Shown here piece after piece: positions 51,858-63,780 of a DNA stretch of 64,000 nt. The first letter of the stretch is position 1. Every line of letters starts with the position of its first letter. The position numbers and the translations under genes are program-made. Source of the DNA: Otis tarda (Eukaryota > Chordata > Aves > Otidiformes > Otididae); assembly GCA_026413225.1 (NCBI GenBank), contig CM048554.1:57061463-57125462 (forward strand), written 5' to 3'. The notes beneath the pieces are model-generated. The model was not told where the DNA came from and searched no databases. It was given only the letters and a program-made list of their open reading frames with translations.

Positions 51858-52118
51858 AATCACAGAATCACAGAATCACAGAATTATCAAGATTGGAAAA
51901 GACCTAAAAGATCATCCAGTCCAACCATCACCAATACTTCTCAGCTAAATCATATCCCTCAACACAACATCCAAACGTTTCTTGAACACCCCCATGGTCG
52001 GTGACTCCACCACCTCCCTGGGCAGTGCATTCCAGCGCCTGACTACCCTCTCCGAGAAGTAATATTTCCTAATGTCCAGCCTGAATCTCCCCTGGCGCAG
52101 CTTGAAACCATTGCCTCT
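51858..52118 (-). mobile_element. CR1 LINE fragment inside the NRXN1 intron
   Basis: In minus orientation, the same sense as NRXN1. Plus-strand text starts with three AATCACAG units (the 3' microsatellite tail), then the hallmark GATTGGAAAAGACC, then the reverse complement of the CR1 tail coding region (ACCACCTCCCTGGGCAG..., GGCGCAGCTTGAAACCATT). It stops abruptly at about 52118. The tail repeat and the ACATCCAAACGTTTCTTGAA segment differ from the other three copies, so it belongs to another CR1 subfamily. It is 5'-truncated and non-functional. Confidence 0.93.
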
Positions 52119-52934
52119 ACATAATCCTCTACATAAATATATGTAGTGTTAGAAAGTATCATACTATTTTCTTAAATAAGTGAAGTATTGCCCGAATGGT
52201 GTGTTTAGCTTCTTGGGGCTCTAGGAACATCTGACCAAAATGGGACTGGACAGTCCTTTGTATAAAGAAATCAAATAAATCAAGACAAAGGAGACAAACC
52301 AGGGGATGTATGAGAAAAGAAACTGGGATTCCTACCTACTGCTTTGTACAGTGCAAGAACAAGGAGATATTCAATGAAATAGCGAGGCAATCAATCTGAA
52401 CCTGATAAAATGAAATACCTTCTGTTCAAGCCATCTCTGAGAACAGTCATTTAGAAATGTAATAAGAACATCCACAGTTATTAGGAGAAATAATAGCAGG
52501 GAAATATAAACTGTCATGCTCCTGGTCATTTCTCAAGCAATTACTAATGAGGTTAGGAAGAAGCTTCTCCTATGGGCAAGATGTTTCATAACTGTCCATT
52601 TCAAGCTTCTGTTCACCTCACTGAAGGAAACACATGGAGAGAATGAGAAGACTATATGATATTGAAACAAGCAGCTAAGGATATAGCAGGCAAAAAGCCA
52701 TTCTTGGATTCCTATATGATGTATGTGCCAATGAAGAGATACGATCCATTTTGGTCAATGTGAAATATTATTTTTAGGAGGGTTTTTTTTTCATGAGTAT
52801 AGGAGAGAGACATTACAATACATCAAAGTTTTACTTCATTAGTTTGAGTCTGAATATGTAAAAAATTTATGGCCAAAGCCTAACCAATGTTGTTTATCAT
52901 TATTATTCTAACTGAAGTTTTAAAGCAAAGCATA

Positions 52935-53078
52935 TTACAATAATAGGCTTTTCTTTGTCACGCTTCAAGAATATTAATGAACACATGCTTTCAGCACATC
53001 TGTGAAGCAGGAAAGTGATACAGGAATACATTCATTAATATGTGAGGCATAACAAAGAAAAGCCTATTATAATATTGT
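52935..53078. repeat. Imperfect inverted repeat, hairpin-forming, about 140 bp
   Basis: TAATAGGCTTTTCTTTGT at 52941-52958 has its exact reverse complement ACAAAGAAAAGCCTATTA at 53052-53069. Pairing continues imperfectly outward (tattacaa with ttgtaata-like ends) and inward to a second block, ATATTAATGAA near 52971-52981 against TTCATTAATAT at 53031-53041. This leaves a loop of about 50 bases. It could be a palindromic non-autonomous DNA transposon or a structured RNA in the NRXN1 intron. No flanking target duplication was established. Confidence 0.8.
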
Positions 53079-53079
53079 A

Positions 53080-53150
53080 TTTTACAGGTAGAAGACTGAG
53101 GGATAAAAGAATGAAGTAACTTGCTGAAGATAACAAAAAAGGCTATAGAC
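53080..53150 (-). repeat. Possible MIR-type SINE fragment beside the inverted repeat
   Basis: TTTTACAGGTAGAAGACTGA, GGGATAAAAGAATGAAG, TAACTTGCTGAAGATAACA is similar in order and spacing to the reverse complement of MIR (tttacaggtgaggaaactgaggca... gtgacttgcccaaggtcaca). It is diverged and immediately follows the right arm of the 53 kb inverted repeat. Confidence 0.35.
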
Positions 53151-55049
53151 AACAGCTATATTATGTCATAGTTTGATGCCGTAATCACAAAAATGATACT
53201 TCCTTATAGCTGAGACAATTTATAGCTGGGGGAAACCACTCTGTAAATCTGTAAGGCTGCCAAAATGAGCTGGCAGATTCGCAATGAGAGTTAAAAAGAG
53301 GAAAAAAAAAAATTATTTTAGCTGTCCATTCTTTCTGCCATCTAGAAAAATAGAGTAATAACAAAAGCCAGCTGCAAACATCATCTTGAATTTCTAATGT
53401 CCATTTCTTTTCCCCAAACTACAAACATTTAAACTTGAAAAGCAATATCTTAGTCCCTTTGTGGAAAAATGTTTTCCCTAAAGTATAAAGAAAAAATAAA
53501 CAACCAGATAAACAATAAAGCCTGCACATAAAAAAATTAACTCTATGCTGTAAAAAACGCAACTAATAAGTACAAAAAAAATATTAATAGTATATTAAAA
53601 AGTATCATGCATCTCCCAAACAGTTTCAATTTGGTTGGTAAAACCATAGTATCATATTTTTCCTTCTGCCCATAACACTGGATTAGACACTATACTTTTT
53701 TAAGACCTGTGGATGGAATACTGAACATTTATCAGTTGATCACTAGGGAATTGTACACAGATACCATTAAACAGAGAGCATCACATGCATACATAACAGT
53801 CATAGCAAGAAATGATGTTCTGTGAGAACTACTGGTCTAACTGGAATTTTGTTTAGGTGTGCTTTGCTGCATGGACGAGTACCCTTGTAACTTGAGCAAA
53901 ATGAAGTAAAATGATCAGATAGATTTATAGAGTAATTGCAATGTCTCTGACTTTTCTTGATGTAGGATAGCACGGTCAGAATTTAGGTAACTCTAGTTTT
54001 TTTACAGTTTGCACTGCACTCAAAATTATCAGAAAGTAACTATGGAAAAATCATACATTTGAAGTATCTTAATGTATGAGAGACACTTTGCTCAGTTAAC
54101 TTGTAAGAGGGAGTGTCAAAACTGTCTTTATGAAGTGACACTAATTCCAATCTATGGAAAGAGTATTCACACTTCTACAAGAATAAAGGGATGTTCTTGA
54201 CTAATAAAAGTGCATGTATATTATAGTACAGAAATGAAAAATACCTTAAAGAAATGTGAATATAGCACATCAAGAAAGACCTCATTAATGTCTCAGAGTA
54301 TTCAAAGAAATAATGTATGTTTCGAAGTCAATACTAGATATAAAACTAATTTTGCTGCAAGCAATAAATCAAGTATCAGTATTTGAATAAGAAGAGAAGC
54401 TGTAAGATGATGTGAAAAATGTTTTCTTCAGAAAAATACATCAGGAAGAATTCTAGTTAAAGTATCAATTAACAGATTTGTCACAACCTCCTCCTATTCT
54501 CCCCTTTCCCCAAACCCAAATACCTGTTTCCTGCTACTCATACATACTTTTTCAGAAAAAAAGGTAAAAGAGCTGCGAAAGACAAGTAAGATAGTAGTGA
54601 TCAAGCTACAAATAAAAGGCATTGGACTATTCAACATAATTTAAAATGGGATTAGGAATTAGCTAAAACACTAGAGAATATAAAGAATACATAAATTAAA
54701 TACTGTGGGCAAGCTACCAGACTTCTTTCTCCAGAAGAGCTCTGACTGATGTGAATTTACCCAAACATAGAGCAGGATTTAGACCTAAGGGCCTCAGACA
54801 GCCATGGGGTACAGATAAATAATGTAAGATAGAGTAATATGTTTTACTTAGCGCATATTATCTTTTCCTCATGTTTTTTAATTTGAATGGGAAGATTTAA
54901 AACAAATCAGTTCTCCTAAGCGAATTGCAATTGTTGCTAGCACTATGGCTAATTTACAGGACACTGCTTCAAGCATTCTCATTAATCAAGGATTTAAAAG
55001 TCAGTGGAAAATCCCTTATTTACAGTGAGTGCCTAATAGGATAACATCC

Positions 55050-55110
55050 AACTGGTATCATCATAATACACGATCGGATTAGAATGTCTCTTGGGCGAGT
55101 TGCTCGAATT
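55050..55110. other. Small CpG-bearing pocket in the NRXN1 intron
   Basis: ACACGATCGGATTAGAATG and GGGCGAGTTGCTCGAATTC place four CpGs in about 40 bp of otherwise A+T-rich intron. This may be a conserved element core. There is no convincing coding frame. Confidence 0.25.
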
Positions 55111-56286
55111 CATTTAAGAAGCCATACTCTAGTTGTAAGATATTTTAAAAAATATAGAAATAGCAGGTGTAGAACCTGGAAGGCCAGGCAGAATTTCTTT
55201 TATTTGCATCTTCTTTTGTTTGCGTATTTTCAGAGCTTTTCAGATTCATTCTGCGGATGTGGCTGTATAACTAAAAATGCAGTCCATTGTAATATGTGAA
55301 TTCTTATGAAGTTGGACATTTGCTCACATTTCAGAAAAAGGATGGTAGAAAAAGCTTACAATTAACTTGCCAATATAAAAAGTAGACAAAAAAATATCAC
55401 ATTTTGTACAGCCAGAAGTCACTGCATAATGTAGTTTCTGACAAATATTAATGGGTGTTGTCCCTGCAGGAATAGCTCTTGCTTACATCAGTCAGGTCTG
55501 CTTGCAAAAAAAAAAGGACTTCAGGATTTGTCTCCTAGCCAAGAGCAAGTTTAAAATATCACAAATCTGCCACCTTGCCTGAGGAAGGAAATGGTGACTA
55601 TTTAAAGAAAGCTCTTGGCTAGATCAAAAAATGATGCTCTAGTCATGACTTAAATTCAGTGACAGTCCATAGCTGTGGATAAATATCAAGCTGCTTCAAG
55701 GATTACAGCCATGGGTTCCATAACTGTACCAGAAATTACAGTTGTGCCATTCTAATAATGCTCTTTGAATGCTATGTAATTAAAAAAAAAAAAAAACCCA
55801 CCTGCAAATCAATAAACAATATAGGAAATTATTTTTTTTTATTATGCAGTTTTTGCATGACTGGGCATAAATATGTACAATTGTATCCAGTTTTTATGTA
55901 TGAAGCCTGCTAAACCTGAAGGTACCTGAGACTTATGATCTAAAAATTAAATCACCAATCTGAATTGTGTACTCATTAACAGTATATTGGATCCTGCATA
56001 TTTTCTCCTGTAGTATTTCATCAGCTCTCCTTTAAATCATAGCACCCTACAGCTATTCTTGAATATAGTTTATTCCTTTCTTGTTCAATAATACATTTCA
56101 TCCCATGAGAACTGCAAGTAAATCCAAATTACACAACAGTTAAAGACTAGCAGTCCTAAATTATTATATAAATTATAAACAGCATAAGCGCTTGTGACTA
56201 CTGTTTAAATTATTTTAGATGAGAACTTTAACTGTGTAATCAAAACTATTCTTATTTATTTGTACAGCTGTGGTGCTTAATGATAC

Positions 56287-56420
56287 CAGCCAGGCACCAC
56301 TGTGCTTGGTGCTAAAGGCAGCTGGAAGGAAAAGGCTCTGCTTTGAGGAGCTTACAGTTTAATTGAGGACCAGATGCAACAAATGAGTGTAAGAGAGGGG
56401 AACAGAGGCTGAGAAGGGTC
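56287..56420 (+). repeat. Possible ancient interspersed repeat
   Basis: CAGCCAGGCACCACTGTGCT, TGGTGCTAAAGGCAG and GAGGAGCTTACAGTTTAATT follow the pattern of an old amniote repeat (gccaggcactgtgcttggcgct ... gaagagcttacaatctaa). The right boundary is unclear; the purine-rich sequence to 56680 may or may not belong to it. Confidence 0.4.
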
Positions 56421-59139
56421 AGGTAAGGATACTAGTGGTTATGTGGGCTCTGATCTAGCAAATTCTCCAAAATTATGCTTTAAGACAGCAGGAAGGAAGG
56501 TCAGGAAGAAAGGAGGCAGAGACAAGCCAGGCAGGAGCCTGTGAGTGGCCAAGGAGATGGTGGGAACAGATGGTGCCTGGCGAGCACTGCTGAGGCTGCA
56601 AGCCTCTCCGAGGAAAGTCTGTGTGCTGAGGTGGTGCAAGAAGAGGTGCAAGCAGCACCAACAGCCCAGTGGTTAAGGCACAGGAGGATGGACCATGGTT
56701 GTGTAGGGAGGAGAAATAACAAAGAAAGTCAGAAATTAATGGTAAGATCACGGGAGCAAAGGGGACAAGGCAGTAAAAGGAGATGGCTAGGATACAAGGG
56801 AGTTGATATCAACAGACCTGATTATGTGAAGATCAGTGGGTAAGAATTTAATGACTGTTAACAACTAACTGTCTGAAAACATAATTTCAGATGTAGGACT
56901 AGGAAATTAAACCTCTAATTCTTTTCCCCTTTTCTGAAATACTTGGTTATTGTCTCTACTTACATTATTTTGTTATTTTCCTCCTGAAAAGAAAAAAAAA
57001 GCTTATTCAAATACTTGACATTTAGTTCAGAGAGAATCAGCTACACCTGATATTTATAGAGGTCTGCTTCAGCTTAGCAGAAGGGTATATAGCTAGAGCC
57101 ATGGTATAAACACAAGTTTTGAAAAACCAACAAGTATTCATTTCAACAGGTATCTTCTGCATTAGCTGTGGCAAACTTTCCTTTAAAACTATGGTTCATG
57201 TAATGTTTACAGAAGGGAGCTTAGAGCAGTCATTTTGTACTTTTGCACTGGGCACATTAACTTCTGTGGTAGTGATGGACTTTCCTAAAAACCAATCCCT
57301 CATATACATACTTTTTTTTTTTCTCCTATTTTTCTATTAAATGGAGGAATAAAGTAACATAATCCAGTGGGAATGCTGGCAGAAACCAATAGGGTATAAA
57401 AAAAAAAAAAAATCACAAAAGAGTTCATGTGGAAAAAATCAAATTTCATTTTTGGGGATGAGATTAACTGCACAATTTTCTAGCCAAGACTGTGTAATTT
57501 AAATTTAATTTTCTGTGTATGAAGCGGTTCTCTATGACTCGTTGTTGAGACAGTTGTAGAAAGAAACTCAAATACATCACATTAATCAGTCGTACTCTTC
57601 AGCTAGCATCTCCCTGGTGTTAATAACCTCCCATTGCATGAGGCAGTTTGCTGAGAAAGATGCTATAGTGATCTAGCAGTAATACCAGCTCTAGATGACA
57701 TGCTATTTGGACAACTGCCTCTACAGTTGTATTTAACCTGCTATAGGTCAAACAAGTACATGTGCATCAATTACTGCTTGTCCACCCACATACAAGAAGT
57801 ATTTTCTCAGCGCCATGCTACTGAAAAATGTTATTTCTGGACATGGATATTAAAATGCTAATATGTCAAGCACACACACAATATTTATTATATCTTTTAT
57901 TAACTGCTGACATATTATTACCCTGTAATGTGAAAACACAGTAAGTGAAAATCAAAACACTTTCTCAAAACTGGCTCTCATCTAATTAATACCATCATGT
58001 TATTTCTTGAATTGGTCAGTGTTTGACACTGGGAGAAAGCAAAAGCTTTGATTAGCAAGTTACTCTCATAGAAAAAAAAAAAACGCCAAAACCCGGAAAT
58101 GTCTAGGATATAATAACCAAACACAATAAGACCTTTCAGTTAATGAAATCAGTGTTGTAGAAGTTAAACTCTGGGTGTAGGTAAAAAGCTCAAGATGCCC
58201 TGCAGGCCACCTCCAGACTCTGTCCCCAAATCTCAGTGGTAATGGAAACATGGCTGCCCCACACACCAAAGCAGAGTAACCTTATTTCTGGCCTCCACAT
58301 CTCTACATAAAGTACAGGAAGTCTATCTTTCCATGTAACCTTAAAATCTATAAAAAATAAACCAGCATTATTTCCATGCAGAGCAGCATTTGTATTACTT
58401 CTCCAACTCCCCTCCTCCTCCCAAATATCCAAATTCTCATGGACAAAATTACAACAAATAGCAGAAATATATTTGAGAAAGGATTTATAGTAAAATAACA
58501 TCAACAAAATTGTGTGGATTTCCTTTAAGCTCTGAATTTGAAGTTAATTGCTTTGGTCAAACTCTTAGAGCCATTTATCACATCTGGAAAAAAGCAGAAG
58601 CAGAGCTGAGAAAATCCACCTGCTGGCAAAGCTGCAGCTTTTTACCTGGGCATGTAGCGAGGCAGCACTCTGAATTAATCTTTAAAAATAAAAGTATTAC
58701 TAATTAAAAATAAGTAAATAATCCAAATCTTTTCCTACCAGGTAATGTCCCTCATTCTCCTGCAACACATGAATAATTTCAGTTTCAGAGATGCAGACAA
58801 AACAATTTCATTTTATTTATGAATACCTCTTTTCTTGTGCCCTTATGAAACTTTTGGGGAGCTGCTGCCTGGAAAGTTAACCCACTGTTTTTCCTCCCTC
58901 TTTATCTCTGTGTTTGGCAACTAATGAACATTCATATATCTCCATCAATATATTTTTCACTGGCCACTCTTCCATATTTAAAGGCCTTGCAAGGAGATAT
59001 TTAACACCACACTCACTGTGTGACAGCAGGGGCTATTCTGGACTTTTGAAATAAGCTGATCCCGAACTAGCTGCGGTTCTTGGAAGCAGAGGAAACAGCA
59101 ATCACACAGTCACAGAGTATAAAGGATAGGATTTACCAT

Positions 59140-59300
59140 TTCTCAGGTTTTGCCAGGACGAGGAAGGCTTATGTCTATGTCATTACTTGATCCAAGTCTT
59201 GTTATGGCACCGGGTTCGGTATTTATAAAGGGAACAACTGATGTATACCACGAACGTTGGACTAATGCTTCAAAACGGTGCTGGCCATAATAAAGGGTGA
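59140..59300. other. CpG-rich pocket in the NRXN1 intron, open on both strands
   Basis: Six CpGs occur at 59159-59277 while the flanks have almost none. An open frame of 60 codons runs on the minus strand (59143-59325), and a 55-codon open frame without a clear start runs on the plus strand (59123-59290). Neither translation resembles a protein I know. A pyrimidine-rich acceptor-like tttaccatttctcag precedes it on the plus strand and a gtaaat donor-like site ends it on the minus strand. It may be a conserved non-coding element or an unrecognised exon. Confidence 0.35.
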
Positions 59301-59569
59301 CCTGTGCCTCTTTCACACCCTTCACATTGCATGTTTTGCATAAGGAGTCATGTCAGCATCATACACACTTTTGCATTGATAAAGACCTATTTTTTTTTTT
59401 GCAGTTGCAGAGAAGCGTACTAGCACTTGACTTCTTTCCTAAAAACAGTGTGACACAGTCTCGCTTGTGATTGACGCAGAACTACAAGTACATCAAAAAG
59501 ACCAACCTGTTTCTATCCCTCCTGCTGGAGATATGGGAATAATGAACAGATGAGCTCTATATCATGTCT

Positions 59570-59720
59570 ACACTGCTCCTTTTGCTCCATCCTGCCCTCT
59601 CTCTCCCCCTTCCTGCAGCGGGGCTGATGAAAACGGGAGCTCATACCCCTGCTCCTGCGAACTGCCGGCTGACCCCGCAGCATGGTCTGCCCCCAGCAAT
59701 CTGCAGGAGGTTGCAGGCAC
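59570..59720. promoter_or_regulatory. GC/CpG-rich pocket, possible internal promoter or enhancer
   Basis: Five CpGs lie between 59619 and 59677 (AGCGGGG, AACGGG, CTGCGA, GCCGGC, CCCGCAG), next to a C/T-rich tract (CCTGCCCTCTCTCTCCCCCT). In the NRXN1 sense it lies about 8.3 kb upstream of the SS5 exon. A short neurexin-1 (gamma) transcript starting upstream of this region is known in mammals as I recall, but no start codon context matching it was seen here. Confidence 0.25.
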
Positions 59721-62700
59721 AACTAGCCCAATGATTTCTCATACTGAAGAAAAAAACACAAACCAAGAGAAATGGCACAAACTTGAGCTTTATCCTTGTG
59801 CTAGGTATCGATATGCAACATGCCAGCAAACAAACCACTGGCACAGAATTGCATACTGCTTAGTCTGTATTATTTATACCATGCCATTTATTAAAGCAGT
59901 CATGGCTTGGATGAAGAATGAATGAATGAACTGTCACATTATTTCTCTCTCATCTAACTTTTAGATTTGCAGTGGTGTAACATTTCTGTTTCCAGAAATA
60001 ATTTTTTCTGCTAATTTTCTTTCTGCAATTACAAATGCTTCTGTCATGGATCAAACTGGTCAGAAGAAGCTGTGCTTCTCTTCAACCTACCTTTTCCACC
60101 CTTATTTCCCTCAGGTAACTAAAGTAGGTCGAGAACAAGGGACAGGTAATCTGTAAACTCTTTAAAATTAGTCACTTGTGCTTTCTTTACAGTATTCTCT
60201 TCAGAACACTATATCCTTCTCTCATAAACACCATACTTCATTACAAAACAAGAACAGCAAAAATGCAGTCTGATTTTTGTTTTGTTTTTACATTTGCTCT
60301 AAACCTAAAATATATGGAATGTGATTGATGAAATGCAATCCTATTATTTCCTCCTAGGCAAGAGGAGTAAGTAAGTACTTGCCAGTAAGTATGACAGAAA
60401 TGTTTCTGGGCATTATGCTTGTATTTTCTGATATAATTTTATTTTTAGCCATCTCTTTTGCTGAAGTAAACATTTTGGTCTCCATTAATTCCGAACTTAC
60501 AAAACACAGTGAAGACTTCTGCAGGTTCTTCTTCGTTTTAACCCAGAGACTTTATGCTTATTAAACTGCAACATTACAACAATGACAGCAAACCTTTTAA
60601 TTTATATTTATGTATTACCAACCACCTGTACAGAGATTGTTGATTTTTTGGAATGTGAGACTTACTGTATTTGTATTCATCTCAAAAAAATCAGACATAG
60701 TATTATTAAAGACTTGAAAAATGACTATTTGAGTTTTTGGTGGGGAAGTGAGGTTGTTTTTAATTGACCAGTGAGTTGCTAACATAGGCTATTGTTTTGC
60801 AACTTAATCACATGGTTTAAGACCATTCTTAGCAAAACTTTAAAAATTCAGAGAAAAGACTGGAACCACTTAGTTACTAAAACCTCCCTTACACAGCAAC
60901 GGTAAAAATGCACTTACATTGATCTACAGTTCCATCCTTTTTATACAATTACAGTACTGCCAGTTTAACTTGCCATGAGTATCCCTGACTATTACACTGT
61001 GCCTCACAAGAGTATTTTGCTCCACTAGTATCCATGGGAATTTTATTACCAATCTCAAGAGAGAGGAAGGCAAGAAAAACCCTTCACAAGAAATACTTCC
61101 TGCAAGCTAAGATGCAGTCTCTGTTCTCACTCACCTTATTTTGAGGGAGAAAAAATTTTTCCTATCTTCTTTCAAAACAGAGAGTACAAAATAATAATAA
61201 TTTTATAAGAAATGTAGAAAACTGCATAAACTATCTGATGGCTTTTTAGCCATCTCACCTGTGAAACAAGTGACATTCAGAGGCAGTAAACGGGAAACAT
61301 GTGATCTTATCTTTAACCCTGACCTATCCATACCAAGTCCTTCAAGTTCATTTGAGCATGTCTTTGACTCAAGGGAAATTTGTTTGTCAGAGCAGGTAAA
61401 CATCTGCTGTTATCCCTCTCCCAACCCTAGTTTTCCTCTCCTCAAGGGAAGATGAGCACCTGTACCACTGCCAACATTTCCCTTCCTTGATTTTTATAAT
61501 AAAGATTGCAATTTAAAATTTTTGAGGGGCTAAAAGGGCACGTTGTTCCCTCCCAGAAACTAGCTTCTTGGTCACATTTTATCCCCTACTATCACCGGGT
61601 TACACAGGTTTACCTAAAGTAGGGAAAGGAAAATTGAAGCTGGCTTCCCACAAACCTGTCACTGAAGTATGGCCTTTTCAAAGATCAAGCAGTTAGTTCC
61701 ACTACTAAAAATATGCTGCATTTCCTATCTTAATGTTTTAGTTTAAAAACTCAAACCTGGCAGGACCAGGGAAAGTACTGAGGAAGTAACTTACTAGTTT
61801 TGCAGGAAAGAGAATTGTCCTACGGAGCTTCGTTATGCAAGTGCAACTTGTTACAACCACCAAGAGTTAGACACACGTGCATTGGAAGGAGACAATGCCT
61901 AATTCCCTTTCAATTAAAATAAGTTTCATTAAAGCTACTATTTTGGAGATACAGTTAATTAGACAGTTTCTGAAAGTGTACATTTGTCACACAGGTATCT
62001 GAGTTTGTTAATGATGCCTTTATTTCATAACTGTCTAATAAAGGGCACTCAAAATTCAGGTGAGAAACACAATACAGGAAAGCAGCAATGCTTCACGTGC
62101 CTGGGAGCAGCTCCAGGCGACTGCTGTGGGAGTGGCATGCACCTCTAATGGCATCGCTTAGCGTTCAAGAATCTATGTACCATTGTTTCCAGGCTTCCAT
62201 TTTCTTAAATAATCACTTCCAATAAAAAGAAGAGAAGGTTTAGAGCCGTGTTTGTCATTTGGATATGAAAAGTTTTCTGTCTGTCACTACTTCAGTGCTG
62301 TGAATTCAATACACATCACAGAATAGTATGATACCTACACTTAGGACTCAGTGTTTTCCATTTTGAAGATCTTGTTTGCAACTGCTCTTTGTTTTATCAA
62401 ATTAGCTATTTAAAGATACATTCCAGCCATGCTGGTACTTTTGCAAACCTAGATGTACAAAAACCCTAAGTCTACATGCATGCACACACACATTTTAATG
62501 AAACAGTTCTTAGACTAGGTTAAGTAAAAACTAAAAAGAGGAAGACAGAGACATTATTTACATGCAGACATTGTTTACAAGCATGTTATTAAGCAGGAAC
62601 CTACCCTTTTCATCACTTCTATGAAAATCTACCCAAGGGCGTCAGCCTAAGTAAAACTGAAGCTCACACTCATTTGGGTTTGGGACCTAGATACATGGTC

Positions 62701-63299
62701 TTGCTTCAGAGTTCGGGCAGTGGTTTTCCCGTACCAAACAGAGGTACTGAGACCTGGGAGACAGTTCCTGCACTGTCCGTACTGCTACTAATGGCATTTG
62801 GACAGTGAGGAGGAGCAGGCCAGACTTGAATAGGAAGGAGAGAGAAATCGGGCTCGGAATGATGGCAAGATGGGATACTGAGATAAAGAGCCAGAAACGT
62901 GTGAAAGCTAACTGAGATAAGCTGCTGGAGGACTTAAGAGAAAGGAAACACTGTGCTTAATGTAAAGCTGAGGGGTGAGGGGGACCATTACAAAGGGAAG
63001 AGAGGATGAAGGGACAAGGAGTTACAGTAAATCAGCAAAATGGCACATGGAGACCTAAAAAGAAAGAAAGGCATGAGGAGTCTTGGGATGAGGACAAAGC
63101 ACGCTGGACCAGCCACTGGCAGGAAAAATTATGGGTTTGTAGCCATCAGAACAGGCACCAAGATTTCAGCTTTCCATCTGCTGTCAGCACTTATCTGCTA
63201 ACCACTCTAGCAAAGATTTCAACTTTTCTGTAGATGTCTGCTGCATGAGGATCCATAATCTTGAAGGACATAAGCCAAAGACTCCCACTAATCACTCTT

Positions 63300-63780
63300 A
63301 TCTAAGCCTCAGAAATTTGCAAGGTGGATCCACGGACTCCAGCTGCGCCAGCTGTCTGCTTCGGGTTGTCAGTTTGATAGTGCACAGTAGACTACGTTTC
63401 CGTGGTTTGTTTTTAAAGCAACTGGAAAAACTACATGCAAAGCATTTGATTTGGAAAATTTTAAGTGCGAAAGGGAATGAATGCCCAATGACTATTGGAT
63501 GCCAGAACTCAAGTCTTACATGAAACCTCGATTCACGTGCCTTGTGCCTGCACAATCTGATGACATCTTTAACGTGCTGGTACAGATTAATAACAACATA
63601 TTTGAATGTCAGCTGGTGTAAAGCTATACGGTTCCAGAGAAAAAAAAATGTTCACACTGCAGTTGTGCATTTGGCCCATCATTTCTTGCGATATCCTTTA
63701 AAACTGAAAGGCCGAATCCATAGGGAATTATTTTAAAACTCTAATCTGCTTAATATTACACACTAATCGCTGTTCTGACT
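63300..63780. other. Possible conserved non-coding block at the right edge
   Basis: Scattered CpGs (ctgcgccagctg, cttcgggttg, ctacgtttccgtgg, cacgtg at about 63535) and TAAT-rich homeodomain-like words (CTAATCTGCTTAATATTACA) occur in a repeat-free stretch. CAGCTG and CACGTG are E-boxes. The open frames here look like chance. The call rests on composition only. Confidence 0.25.

Noticed and set aside
61129-61135. Near-perfect splice donor AATAAG|GTGAGT on the minus strand
   Set aside because: No convincing acceptor or open, protein-like exon precedes it within a few hundred bases, and no neurexin sequence ends there. A perfect donor alone occurs by chance.
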